This document shows positions 1 through 7,898 of a stretch of DNA of 64,000 nucleotides, piece after piece. Every line of letters begins with the position of its first letter. Positions within the stretch are counted from its first letter, which is position 1. The stretch lies in assembly GCA_022616555.1 (NCBI GenBank), contig JAKEEG010000056.1:1-64000 (forward strand), given 5' to 3'. This DNA comes from Ignavibacteriota bacterium (lineage in GTDB: Bacteria; Bacteroidota; Ignavibacteria; UBA10030). Position numbers and translations under genes: made by a program. The notes beneath the pieces were generated by a model that saw nothing but the letters and a program-made list of their open reading frames with translations, did no database searches and had not been told where the DNA came from.

Positions 1-17
1 AGGGACTCCTACGGAGG

Positions 18-92
18 AAGGCGTCCCTGCCTACCGGCAGGCAGGTCGCCGAGGATTTTTTAGTAAAAAAACGTGCTCGGCGGGGACGCCTT
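18..92. repeat. Nested inverted repeat upstream of E1 gene
   Basis: Outer arms AAGGCGTCCC (18-27) and GGGACGCCTT (83-92) are exact inverted repeats. Inside them CGCCGAG (47-53) pairs with CTCGGCG (76-82), and a T-run faces an A-run across a three-base centre. The left arm carries a second palindrome, the CCTGCC..GGCAGG motif at 26-45 that recurs at 3657 and 39730. The element ends 40 bp before the E1 start. It could fold as a cruciform, act as a terminator for a gene left of the window, or be a small non-autonomous repeat. Its function is unknown. Confidence 0.6.
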
Positions 93-132
93 CGCGCTAG
101 TTTGAGTTTTTTAAGATAGCTTCCATTAAATT

Positions 133-2145
133 ATGACTTCAGTAATCCCAACAACGACAACCGCCTTGAGCTTCGACAAGCGCAACCTGAGTAACGAGAC
201 GCTTCTCGACCTCTACGAAGCGATTCTGCTTCCCCGCGCCATTGAGGAAAAAATGCTCCTTCTGCTCCGGCAGGGAAAGCTCAGCAAGTGGTTTTCCGGT
301 ATCGGGCAGGAAGCGATCGCCGTTGGCTGTACGAAAGCGTTGCAGGACACTGATTACATCCTGCCTTTGCATCGCAACCTCGGCGTTTTTACTGCACGCG
401 GCTTACCGCTGGAAAAACTGTTCTCGCAGTGGGAGGGAAAACGCCTCGGCTACACCAAAGGGCGCGACCGATCGTTTCACTTCGCCGCACCGGAACACCG
501 CATCATCGGCATGATTTCCCACTTGGGGGCCATGCTGCCGGTCGCGGATGGCCTTGCCCTTGCGAGCAATCTCGACAAAAAGAACGACATTGCGCTTGTG
601 TTCTCCGGCGACGGCGGGACAAGCGAAGGCGATTTCCACGAGGCGGTGAACGTCGCCGCCGTGTGGGATCTGCCTGTGATTTTTCTTGTTGAAAACAACG
701 GCTACGGGCTTTCCACTCCGACGAATGAACAATACCGCTGCAAGCAATTGATCGACAAAGCCATCGGGTACGGCATTGAGGGCATCCGTGTAGACGGCAA
801 CAACGTGCTTGAGATGTATGAAACAACGCGCCATATTGCCGAAAAGATGCGCCGCGACCACAAGCCCGTGCTACTGGAAGCGGCCACGTTCCGCATGCGG
901 GGGCATGAAGAAGCGTCCGGCACGAAGTACGTCCCACCGGAACTGTTTGACCAATGGTCGAAGAAAGACCCGGTGAAAAATTATGAGCAGTATCTCATTG
1001 GGCTGGGGCTGTTGACGAACGAACGCGCAGAAGAACTTCGCGCCCAGTACAAAAAGCAGATTGAAGATGCATGGGAACAAACACAAGCCGAACCGGACAT
1101 TGTGCCGGACGTCGATGCCGAGCTCAGCGAAGTGTACGCCCCGGCAACGTATCAGCTCATTCAACCCAACACCGAAAAACAATCCAAGAAGCGTTTCGTC
1201 AACGCGCTCTCGGACGGTTTACGACAAGCGATGGAGCACGACCCCAAGCTTGTGTTGATGGGACAGGACATTGCTGAATACGGAGGCGTGTTCAAAGTGA
1301 CAGAAGGATTCGTGCAACAATTCGGCAAGGAGCGCGTCCGCAATACCCCGCTGTGCGAGTCGGCAATTCTTGGTTCGTCGCTGGGACTCGCTATTAGCGG
1401 CAGAGCGTCGATGGTCGAAATGCAGTTCGCTGATTTCGTCGCGTGCGGCTACAACCAGATTGTCAACAACCTCGCGAAAACACGTTATCGCTGGGGACAG
1501 TCTGTGAACGTCACCGTGCGCATGCCTACCGGCGCAGGGGCGGGTGCGGGTCCGTTTCATTCTCAGAGCAACGAAGCATGGTTCGCACATGTGCCGGGGC
1601 TGAAAGTCGTTTACCCTTCTACGCCATTCGACGCGAAAGGGCTTATCACGACAAGCCTAATCGAGCCGAATCCGGTGTTATTCTTCGAGCATAAATTTTT
1701 ATACCGCAGTCTTGAAGAATTGGTGCCAGACGACTATTATAATGTACCGATCGGCAAAGCCCGCGTGGTACAGGAAGGCGATGACGTCACCATCATTACT
1801 TACGGCTGGGGCGTGCATTGGGCAACAGAGGCGGCAAAGGAATTTCCTGACACAAGTATTGAGATTATCGACTTACGCACGTTACAGCCATGGGATAAGG
1901 AAGCGACGCTTGTATCAGTACGCAAAACCGGCAAGTGTTTGGTGTTGCACGAGGATACGCTCTTCGGCGGCATAGGCGGGGAGATTTTCGCCGCGATAAC
2001 GGAAGAATGTTTTATGTCCCTCGATGCGCCGGTGATGCGCGTTGCATCACTGGATACGCCTGTGCCGTTTAATGTGGAATTGGAAAAGCAGTTCCTCGCG
2101 AAGAGCCGGTTGAAGCAGAAGCTGGACGAGCTGATAGCGTATTAA
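133..2145 (+). CDS. 2-oxoacid dehydrogenase E1, fused alpha and beta subunits
   Basis: Thiamine-diphosphate-dependent E1 of a pyruvate or branched-chain 2-oxoacid dehydrogenase complex, which decarboxylates the 2-oxoacid and passes the acyl group to the lipoyl E2. The alpha half (about 1-340) shows the ThDP/Mg motif GDGGTSEGDFHEA (159-171) followed by ENNGYGLST. The beta half starts near 355 with the KRFVNALSDGL region and the GQDIAEYGG motif. At 670 aa the length matches a single-chain alpha-beta fusion, common in Bacteroidota/Chlorobiota. No E2 or E3 gene is adjacent, so it is a stand-alone locus and the substrate (pyruvate or branched-chain) cannot be fixed from sequence alone. ATG start at 133. 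Confidence 0.93.
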   Translation: MTSVIPTTTTALSFDKRNLSNETLLDLYEAILLPRAIEEKMLLLLRQGKLSKWFSGIGQEAIAVGCTKALQDTDYILPLHRNLGVFTARGLPLEKLFSQWEGKRLGYTKGRDRSFHFAAPEHRIIGMISHLGAMLPVADGLALASNLDKKNDIALVFSGDGGTSEGDFHEAVNVAAVWDLPVIFLVENNGYGLSTPTNEQYRCKQLIDKAIGYGIEGIRVDGNNVLEMYETTRHIAEKMRRDHKPVLLEAATFRMRGHEEASGTKYVPPELFDQWSKKDPVKNYEQYLIGLGLLTNERAEELRAQYKKQIEDAWEQTQAEPDIVPDVDAELSEVYAPATYQLIQPNTEKQSKKRFVNALSDGLRQAMEHDPKLVLMGQDIAEYGGVFKVTEGFVQQFGKERVRNTPLCESAILGSSLGLAISGRASMVEMQFADFVACGYNQIVNNLAKTRYRWGQSVNVTVRMPTGAGAGAGPFHSQSNEAWFAHVPGLKVVYPSTPFDAKGLITTSLIEPNPVLFFEHKFLYRSLEELVPDDYYNVPIGKARVVQEGDDVTIITYGWGVHWATEAAKEFPDTSIEIIDLRTLQPWDKEATLVSVRKTGKCLVLHEDTLFGGIGGEIFAAITEECFMSLDAPVMRVASLDTPVPFNVELEKQFLAKSRLKQKLDELIAY

Positions 2146-2173
2146 CATCTTACTTATTTTGCCGCATTGGAAA

Positions 2174-2250
2174 ACCTCCCCCTGCGCCCCTTCGGGGCTT
2201 TGTCCCCCTCGTAGAGTGGGATAGTCCGCTTTAGCGGACAGGGGAGGATT
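2174..2250. repeat. C-rich/G-rich palindromic repeat cluster
   Basis: Between the E1 and D-threonine-aldolase-like genes the sequence starts with CCTCCCC and ends with GGGGAGG, enclosing hairpins CCCCTTCGGGG and TCCGCTTTAGCGGA. Related C-rich/G-rich blocks occur at about 36.41-36.54, 39.63-39.75, 45.17-45.26 and 51.35-51.39 kb. It probably doubles as the E1 terminator. Belonging to one repeat family is inferred by eye. Confidence 0.5.
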
Positions 2251-2320
2251 CTGAAGTTGCTGAACCGTCTGAGGTATATATCCAAAGGATTCCCGTGTTG
2301 TAACAGTATCATTGTTCATC

Positions 2321-3463
2321 ATGCCAACAACGACAATCTACGACCTTCCAACGCCCGCGTTGTTGCTTGACGCCGATATCCTCGAGCGCAACATCAAGAC
2401 AACGCAGGGGAAGGCAAACAAGCTCAGCGTTTCTCTACGCCCGCACATCAAAACGCACAAGTGCATAGAGATCGCGCAGAAGCAGAAAAACGCCGGAGCG
2501 AAAGGTATCACCGTCTCGACATTCTACGAAGCGGAGCAATTCGCGAAAGCGGGATTCACTGACATCACCTGGGCGTTTCCCATACCCCCTGTGTATATCG
2601 AACCCGTGCTGAACTTTGACGAGAACGCAACGTTGCGCGTGGTGCTCGACAGTATGGAGGCGAAAGACGCGCTTGAGAAAACTGCGCATGAGAAGGGAAA
2701 GAAAATCCACGTCTGGCTGAAAGTCGATTGCGGCTATCACCGTGCGGGTGTCGACCCCAAGTCCCCGCTCGCCGAAGAACTCGTCAAGGCGCTGGCGACT
2801 TCCGATGCGCTCCATTTCGACGGAATTCTCTCGCACTCCGGTCACGCGTACAACGTGAAAAACAGCAAGGGCAGTCTTGTTGCTGCCGAGCAGGAGCGCG
2901 ACGTGATGGTAGATTTTGCGGAGCGCATGCGCAAGAAAGGCTATGATGTGCTTTCCGTGAGCATCGGCTCCACGCCGGCAGTGTCGGCAATCCAGAATTT
3001 GAAAGGCGTGAAGGAAATCCGCCCCGGCAATTACGCGTTCTACGACTATACGCAGGCGATGATCGGTTCTTGCAGCGTCGGCGACTGCGCTCTAACGGTG
3101 TTGTCGTCCGTCATTTCGCATCAGCCCGGCGCATCGCACTTTCTCCTCGACGCAGGCGCGCTCGCGCTTTCCAAGGATATGGGTCCCACGCACGTCAGCA
3201 ACGATATGGATATGGGAGTGATTTACGACGACTACGAGCGCAAGCGCCTGCACGCGCATATCCATCTGCGCACGCTTTCGCAGGAACACGGCAAGGTTAT
3301 TGCCAATACTCCCGCTATGATCGAAGGAAAGTTTAAAGTCGGCGATAAAGTGCGCATCCTCGAGCATCACTCATGCCTTACCGCCGCACAGTTCGACGAG
3401 TACTACGTTGTGAAGGAAGACCGCGTGGTAGACAAATGGAAGATTTTGAGAGGGCGGAGTTAA
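2321..3463 (+). CDS. D-threonine aldolase / D-serine dehydratase-like PLP enzyme
   Basis: Fold-type III PLP enzyme with an alanine-racemase-like N-terminal barrel. The N-terminus TPALLLDADILERNI and RPHIKTHKC, which carries the PLP lysine, are typical of the DSD1/D-threonine aldolase family. A C-terminal beta domain ends with HSCLTAAQFDEYYVV, where the His and Cys resemble the metal site of D-serine dehydratases. It probably acts on D-hydroxy amino acids in the cytoplasm, but the substrate is not determined. The ORF track begins at a TTG at 2312. I prefer the ATG at 2321 (MPTTTIYDL), which fits family N-termini. About 175 bp of repeat sequence separate it from E1, so it is likely a separate transcript. 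Confidence 0.85.
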   Translation: MPTTTIYDLPTPALLLDADILERNIKTTQGKANKLSVSLRPHIKTHKCIEIAQKQKNAGAKGITVSTFYEAEQFAKAGFTDITWAFPIPPVYIEPVLNFDENATLRVVLDSMEAKDALEKTAHEKGKKIHVWLKVDCGYHRAGVDPKSPLAEELVKALATSDALHFDGILSHSGHAYNVKNSKGSLVAAEQERDVMVDFAERMRKKGYDVLSVSIGSTPAVSAIQNLKGVKEIRPGNYAFYDYTQAMIGSCSVGDCALTVLSSVISHQPGASHFLLDAGALALSKDMGPTHVSNDMDMGVIYDDYERKRLHAHIHLRTLSQEHGKVIANTPAMIEGKFKVGDKVRILEHHSCLTAAQFDEYYVVKEDRVVDKWKILRGRS

Positions 3464-3632
3464 AGCGATTGCGGATTGAAAAAGCTTTGAAAGAAAACCA
3501 CGAAGACACGAAGAACTCGAAGGAAAAAATCATTTCTTTCCTTGGTTATTTTCGGTGTTTATTCACGTTTGTCTTCTGAATTCTGACTCCTCACCACTGA
3601 CTTCTTCTTCATCTGCTTCCTACGACCCAATT

Positions 3633-3744
3633 GGAAATTTCCCAAACGGCTGTGGACCTGCCTGCCGGCAGGTTTTTCCCACAACCTCGGGGTGGTGTCT
3701 TGCATAGGGTCGGCTATTAGTACCCCTCTAAAAGCGGCTAACTG
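3633..3744. repeat. About 110-bp repeat, copy 1 (overlaps end of AraC gene)
   Basis: This block shares an ordered set of motifs with 6543-6642: GGAAATT.CCC, a central hairpin, GGTGGTG, AGGGTCGGCT, ACCCCTCTA and GGC/GCAGCTAA. The central hairpin here is CCTGCCTGCCGGCAGG (3657-3672). It covers the stop codon of the minus-strand AraC gene. The second copy sits just past the end of the HxlR gene, so the two copies bracket the AraC/cyclophilin/hydrolase block. Similarity was judged by eye. Confidence 0.5.
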
Positions 3745-4667
3745 AGAAGTTGATTTTTGTATTCCCTCGGACTCATCCCCACCTCTTTCTTGAAGAGGCG
3801 AGAAAAGTATGGCGGGTTTTCAAAGCCAAGCTGGTAGGCAATCTCAGAAACGCTTCGGTCGCCGACAACGAGCATGTTTTTGGCTTCGGAGATGATATAG
3901 AGATGAATCAATTCCAAAGCAGTTTTGCCAGTTTCTTGCTTCAATAAGTCGCTTAAGTATTTTGGCGACAAATGAAGTTGCGATGCCATGTAGTTCACCG
4001 TCGGCAATCCTTTTTCTTCTGTTTCTCGTTTTTCAACATACGCACTTAGGCACTCATTGAATTTTGTAAGAGTGACGCCCGATAATGGCTTTCGGTCAAT
4101 GAACTGCCTTTTGTAAAACCGTTGGGCGTACTTTAGCATAGAATCCAAATGCGAAAGGATAATGGGTTTACTGAACTCATCGGGATTGTTGTGATACTCT
4201 GTTTCCATCTTGTGGTACAACGACCACATGATTTCTTTTTCGCGCGGTGAAAGATGTAGCGCTTCGTGGATTTCATAATCGAAAAAGTTGAACTTCTTGA
4301 TTTCCGAAAACAGGGGATGCCCCATCAAAAAATCTTCGTGAAGGTGGACGACAAACCCCTTTTCTGCATATTGTAAATCGCGTACGACGAGCACCTGTCT
4401 CGGCCTCATAAAGAACATGTGGCCTGTGTTGTGGTCATATTTTGTCTTGCCGTACCACAACTCACCGGATTTTACTTTCTTGAAACAAATAATGTAGAAA
4501 TCAGCCGTGAGCTCCACAGGCTTCTTCAAAGCAGTCGGTCCGTCAAGCATGTTCAGACTGATCAACGGATGTTCGGGAGGGGGGAAGCCATCCGCTTTAT
4601 CGAGCTCGGCTATTGTTTTAAAGTGTACCATAGAGTTAAAATTACGAAAGGTTATTGTTTTCTCCAA
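3738..4667 (-). CDS. AraC-family transcriptional regulator
   Basis: DNA-binding regulator of 309 aa. The C-terminal third has the double helix-turn-helix of the AraC/XylS family, ending in the signature SVSEIAYQLGFENPPYFSRLFKKEVGMSPREYKNQ. The N-terminal part is a cupin-like sensory region (PPPEHPLISL, later HNTGHMFFMRPRQV) of the kind common in Bacteroidota regulators. The track start at 4667 is a TTG without a visible ribosome site. An ATG at 4634 (MVHFKTIAEL) would also give a complete family N-terminus. It lies next to the cyclophilin-fold/hydrolase pair on the same strand, so it may control them, but this is inference from position. Confidence 0.88.
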   Translation of the reverse strand: MEKTITFRNFNSMVHFKTIAELDKADGFPPPEHPLISLNMLDGPTALKKPVELTADFYIICFKKVKSGELWYGKTKYDHNTGHMFFMRPRQVLVVRDLQYAEKGFVVHLHEDFLMGHPLFSEIKKFNFFDYEIHEALHLSPREKEIMWSLYHKMETEYHNNPDEFSKPIILSHLDSMLKYAQRFYKRQFIDRKPLSGVTLTKFNECLSAYVEKRETEEKGLPTVNYMASQLHLSPKYLSDLLKQETGKTALELIHLYIISEAKNMLVVGDRSVSEIAYQLGFENPPYFSRLFKKEVGMSPREYKNQLLS

Positions 4668-4754
4668 ACCGTGTCTGCGGCAGGAACGTCGACATTGCTA
4701 AACGGGCGTGTTATCCGACTATCGAACTAAGGCTGCCGCGGTACTTTTTCGTCT

Positions 4755-5222
4755 TCACTCCCCCTGCATGAGAAATTCTATTTTCACTTTCATCGTGCCG
4801 GGCGCGCTAAATACTTCTATTCCTTCGTCTAATCTTCCAAGGATGATGAGTCCTCGGGAGTACCCGAAATCTTTATGAAAGATCGCCAGATTACCCCACG
4901 GAGCAAAGTATGCAATATCACTTACTGAAGGATCGCTGCCGGCAGGAGCGTTTTTTGTCGATAGTCTCTTTGGCAGATCACTGATCTTTTCGGTGCCTGC
5001 ATAATCCTCCAACGATAAGGTCAATGGCAGCAGAGACATGAAATCTCTACTCGTTTGGCTGCCGTTCAACGTAGTGGTTAACACCGTGTCGCCCGCAGTG
5101 ATTTTGATCTTCTGATTTTTCATTAACTGCTCCTCTGCTTGTCTATCTCCACCGTGCTTCCCTTGAGCAAATCCCGAAGCAACCAGAGAAAGTGACACGA
5201 CCACCGCGCCCACAGTCTTCAT
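4755..5222 (-). CDS. Cyclophilin-like fold protein, exported
   Basis: Mature part matches the small cyclophilin-like fold family (YwpE/PF18050 type): KIKITAGDTVLTTTL, ARDF-like SRDFMSLLPLTLSLEDYAGTEKISDLP, and AYFAPWGNLAIFHKDFGYSRGLIILGR. These proteins have the cyclophilin barrel but no established isomerase activity. Unlike many relatives this copy starts with a signal peptide (MKTVGAVVVSLSLVASGFAQ), implying periplasmic location. The ATG at 5222 lies two bases after the TAA of the upstream hydrolase, so the two are translationally linked. The longer track ORF starting in the hydrolase gene is rejected. Confidence 0.8.
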   Translation of the reverse strand: MKTVGAVVVSLSLVASGFAQGKHGGDRQAEEQLMKNQKIKITAGDTVLTTTLNGSQTSRDFMSLLPLTLSLEDYAGTEKISDLPKRLSTKNAPAGSDPSVSDIAYFAPWGNLAIFHKDFGYSRGLIILGRLDEGIEVFSAPGTMKVKIEFLMQGE

Positions 5223-5224
5223 CT

Positions 5225-6301
5225 TTATTTCAGATGCGCGGTGAAAAAGGACGTGAGCTTGTCCCATGGGATTAGGTCCACGCGGTCGTACAGATCCACA
5301 TGCACTGCGCCCGGAACAATGTACAGTTCCTTCGGCTCGGCTGCTGCTTTGTAAGCATCTTCGCTGAAATAACGGGAATGTGCATTTTCACCGGCAATCA
5401 ACAAAACTGGTCGAGGCGAGATTTCCTTTATGTAGGTCAGCAGCGGCATATTCATAAACGACAGCGCATTGGTAGCAGTCCACGAACCGTTTGAGTTGGG
5501 CGAACGTGGGTGAAAGCCACGCTGTGTTCGGTAATAATTGAAATAGTCCACAACAAATTGACTTTCGTTACCTTTCAGTTTCTCAGGTAAAATACGTGGG
5601 CCAGGAGCTGGTGTTCCCTTCTCTGCATCTTCCCAACGTTGTTGGCTCATTTGCTCCAGCATGTGTGTCCGTTGTTCATTCGTCAGTTTATCATAATAAC
5701 CTTTTGCCATAACGCGTGACATGTCATACATGCTGGTGGTTGCAACTGCTTTAACACGTTTATCAACAGCGGTAGCGTTTAATCCCATACCTCCGAAACC
5801 ACAAACACCGATAACGCCAATTCGGTTTCTATCGACAAAAGACTGCAGACCGAGATAGTCCACCGCTGCGCTGAAGTCTTCAGTATTTATATCTGGTGAC
5901 GACACATTGCGGGGTTCGCCTCCGCTTTCACCAACATAAGACGGGTCGAACGCAAGAGCAACAAAACCACGCTCTGCCATGTTTTGTGCATACAGTCCGG
6001 AAGATTGTTCTTTTACTGCACCATACGGGCCGCTAATGGCAAGTGCAGCCATAGACTCGCCGCTGCGATTTTTAGGAAGATATAAATCGCCTGTCAGAGT
6101 TATTCCATAACGGTTTTTGAAAGTTACTTTTTCACGAGTAACTTTATCACTTAACTGAAAAGTGTAGTGATCCATTTGTTCTGTTGTTTTCATCCTTTTG
6201 CTTTCTTCTTTTGTAGTTGTTTGTGAATAGACCTGTCCCATCATCATTAACGACAGCATGGTAAAAACTGCAAAAGCTAAAATACCTTTCATTGTTCTCA
6301 T
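5225..6301 (-). CDS. Exported alpha/beta hydrolase with cysteine nucleophile
   Basis: Serine-hydrolase fold protein of 358 aa of the YcjY/dienelactone-hydrolase-like group. An N-terminal signal peptide (ILAFAVFTMLSLMMMGQVYSQ) places it outside the cytoplasm. The nucleophile elbow reads GVCGFGG with Cys at about residue 167 instead of Ser, as in dienelactone hydrolases and their relatives. The catalytic His is probably in PGAVHVDLYD near the C-terminus. The substrate is unknown. It is the first gene of a two-gene unit with the cyclophilin-fold protein. The ATG at 6292 (MKGILAF) has the better-spaced AGGA ribosome site. The ATG at 6301 is the track start. Confidence 0.82.
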   Translation of the reverse strand: MRTMKGILAFAVFTMLSLMMMGQVYSQTTTKEESKRMKTTEQMDHYTFQLSDKVTREKVTFKNRYGITLTGDLYLPKNRSGESMAALAISGPYGAVKEQSSGLYAQNMAERGFVALAFDPSYVGESGGEPRNVSSPDINTEDFSAAVDYLGLQSFVDRNRIGVIGVCGFGGMGLNATAVDKRVKAVATTSMYDMSRVMAKGYYDKLTNEQRTHMLEQMSQQRWEDAEKGTPAPGPRILPEKLKGNESQFVVDYFNYYRTQRGFHPRSPNSNGSWTATNALSFMNMPLLTYIKEISPRPVLLIAGENAHSRYFSEDAYKAAAEPKELYIVPGAVHVDLYDRVDLIPWDKLTSFFTAHLK

Positions 6302-6430
6302 CCTTTCTTATTGTTTTTTTCTGATTTAATCTACGATACTAATATACGGAGGCAACGTCGGTAGGATGTATACAAAAGGCGGAAGTACTGATACATTTTG
6401 ACGTTTTTGAGCTCTTTATTAAAGAAAAAA

Positions 6431-6501
6431 AACCGCTATGAGCACCGAGTTCGCGGAGCAAAATATTCAATTTCTCAGCGTTCCCTGTGTCCTTAGCGGT
6501 T
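6431..6501. repeat. Inverted repeat of the ACCGCTAAGGACAC type
   Basis: The left arm AACCGCTATGAGCACCGAG and the right arm ..CCCTGTGTCCTTAGCGGTT are imperfect inverted copies across an A+T-rich centre. Similar degenerate ACACGAAG/CACGAAG palindromes occur near 3500, 13252, 14630 and 60328. The rest of the 6302-6672 gap holds this element, the second copy of the 110-bp repeat, and the promoter region of the hydrolase gene. I see no gene there. Confidence 0.5.
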
Positions 6502-6542
6502 AAGCAGCTTTTAGTCTTCTCGACAGCCTTCTACAACCCTGT

Positions 6543-6642
6543 CGGAAATTCCCTGAATGCCGTCGGATTTTTCCCGACATCTCAAGGTGGTGAAACTCGC
6601 AAAGGGTCGGCTCAAACCACCCCTCTACGGGCAGCTAATGCC
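6543..6642. repeat. About 110-bp repeat, copy 2
   Basis: Diverged partner of 3633-3744. It shares GGAAATTCCC, GGTGGTG, AAGGGTCGGCT, ACCCCTCTA and GCAGCTAA in the same order, with a different central hairpin (GTCGGATTTTTCCCGAC). It lies just downstream of the HxlR stop codon in the same orientation relative to the regulator gene as copy 1 has to AraC. Confidence 0.5.
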
Positions 6643-6672
6643 CATAACGAGCAAAGCGAGATTTCCATACTG

Positions 6673-7131
6673 TCACGACGAATACTCTCGCGCAAGCGCT
6701 ATTCCCTGTTTTACTTGCTCCTTGGCGGTTTGGCTGATTTTGCGTATTCTGCGGTTATCTTTTCTGATAAGCTCGACCAGCGGGGCAATACGTTTGGCTT
6801 CCGACTGGTTGTCGTACTTAGCGCTCCACAAGATCATCTCGAACAGCAATGGGATGAGGTCAAAACCTTTTTCGGTAAGGGTATAGACGCTTTTCCTTCC
6901 GTCCGTTTTATCCCCTTCGCGCTGCAAAATACCTTGCTCCACCAGATGGTCCAAGCGTGACGCCAGAATGTTGGTGGCAAAACCCTCTTCCGAGCTAAGA
7001 AACTCCCCATACGTGCGCTTTCCTCGAAAAATAATGTCCCGCAGGATCAGGAGCGCCCAGCGGTCGCCGAACGCCTCAAGACCATAGTTCACAGGGCAGT
7101 GAGAACGAAGCTTATTTTTGTCTTTTTTCAT
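6673..7131 (-). CDS. HxlR-family winged-helix regulator
   Basis: A 152-aa MarR/HxlR-type winged-helix protein. The HxlR hallmark CPVNYGLEAFGDRWALLILRDI is present with one Cys near the N-terminus, followed by FLSSEEGFATNILASRLDHLVEQGILQR and the wing DGRKSVYTLTEKG. Such proteins sense reactive carbonyls, quinones or redox change, and the Cys may be the sensor. It is divergent from an SRPBCC gene, and the 117 bp between them contains two copies of a CTTGCN(n)GCAAG palindrome around the promoter, so autoregulation and control of the neighbour are likely. ATG start. Confidence 0.9.
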   Translation of the reverse strand: MKKDKNKLRSHCPVNYGLEAFGDRWALLILRDIIFRGKRTYGEFLSSEEGFATNILASRLDHLVEQGILQREGDKTDGRKSVYTLTEKGFDLIPLLFEMILWSAKYDNQSEAKRIAPLVELIRKDNRRIRKISQTAKEQVKQGIALAREYSS

Positions 7132-7154
7132 AATGCTATACTATAAAAAAATTT

Positions 7155-7206
7155 CTTGCTTTTTGCAAGTGAATGAGGTATATTAAATTACTTGCATTTT
7201 GCAAGT
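7155..7206. promoter_or_regulatory. Promoter with two HxlR-type operator palindromes
   Basis: A TTGCTT (7156-7161)-N17-TATATT (7179-7184) promoter points toward the SRPBCC gene. Palindrome CTTGCTTTTTGCAAG (7155-7169) overlaps the -35 box, and ACTTGCATTTTGCAAGT (7190-7206) sits at the expected transcription start. Their centres are 36 bp apart. Occupation by the adjacent HxlR protein would block this promoter. The binding protein is inferred from position. Confidence 0.7.
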
Positions 7207-7248
7207 TATAATTTTCTTATTCTACAACTTATCGTATTGGAAATTACT

Positions 7249-7707
7249 ATGCCGGACATTATTCATCGTATCGGGATCAAGTCACCAGCGGCTCAAGTCT
7301 ATAAGGCGTTAGCAACTGTAGACGGTGTTGCCCACTGGTGGACCGAGGAGGTTCTCGGAGACAGCCAGGTCGGAGGAAAGATCGAGTTTCGTTTTCGCTC
7401 CAAGGCTGGCGAGGACATCGGCACCATGGTGATGGAGGTGCAGGAGCTGGAGGAACCGACAGAAGTTCGTTGGCGGTGCGTTGAGGGACCTGCCGAGTGG
7501 GTAGGGACCGACATCACCTTCCAGCTCTCAGTACAGGACAACCAAACGATTGTCATCTTCGGCCATAGAAATTGGCGAGAGCAGGTTGAGTTTATGGCTC
7601 ATTGCAGTATGAAGTGGGCTGTTTTCCTCTTGAGTCTTCGCGAGTACGTCGAAACGGGTAAAGGAAAGCCCTCGCCTGACGACCTGAAAATCGATAACTG
7701 GAATTAG
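7249..7707 (+). CDS. SRPBCC (AHSA1/START-like) domain protein
   Basis: Small helix-grip ligand-binding protein of 152 aa. The N-terminus MPDIIHRIGIKSPAAQVYKALATVDGVAHWWTEEV is characteristic of the AHSA1-like SRPBCC group, followed by the GGKIEFRFRSKAGEDIGTMVMEVQELE strands and the long C-terminal helix. No enzymatic residues can be assigned; the fold binds hydrophobic ligands. It is divergent from, and probably controlled by, the HxlR regulator. The track start at 7192 is a TTG inside the operator, and the ATG at 7249 is the true start. Confidence 0.87.
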   Translation: MPDIIHRIGIKSPAAQVYKALATVDGVAHWWTEEVLGDSQVGGKIEFRFRSKAGEDIGTMVMEVQELEEPTEVRWRCVEGPAEWVGTDITFQLSVQDNQTIVIFGHRNWREQVEFMAHCSMKWAVFLLSLREYVETGKGKPSPDDLKIDNWN

Positions 7708-7732
7708 GAATTTCTTAGTAATGAACTTGTCT

Positions 7733-7752
7733 CACATGCGTCAAAAAGGAGA
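7733..7752 (+). repeat. 20-bp leader repeat, left copy
   Basis: CACATGCGTCAAAAAGGAGA matches CACATGCCTCAAAAAGGGGA at 8987-9006 at 18 of 20 positions. A third, shorter relative (TCATCAAAAAGGAGG) precedes the gene at 10025. In all three places the motif carries a Shine-Dalgarno sequence. At this copy the following ATG opens only a five-codon frame that ends directly before the GTTAGGC core of the cassette. Confidence 0.6.
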
Positions 7753-7780
7753 AATAAAAATGCAATGCGTTAATTCTTGA

Positions 7781-7787
7781 GTTAGGC
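7781..7787 (+). other. Integron core site GTTAGGC (cassette left boundary)
   Basis: GTTAGGC matches the GTTRRRY recombination core and precedes the MDR oxidoreductase gene. The matching core GTTAGGC at 8980-8986 ends an attC. No inverted partner core lies upstream of 7781, so the left site looks like a non-attC (secondary or attI-like) junction. Confidence 0.6.
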
Positions 7788-7898
7788 GCAAGCAAAGATT
7801 CATTGGAAAGGCGGTTTGCGGCACACCTGACCCAATGATCGAACAAGTCCACAGAGGGTTATTATCTGGAAACCATAAAAACTACAGTTAGAGCGCAC

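Noticed and set aside
6487-6960. 157-aa plus-strand ORF
   Set aside because: Overlaps the repeat at 6543 and runs antisense through the HxlR gene; no start signal.
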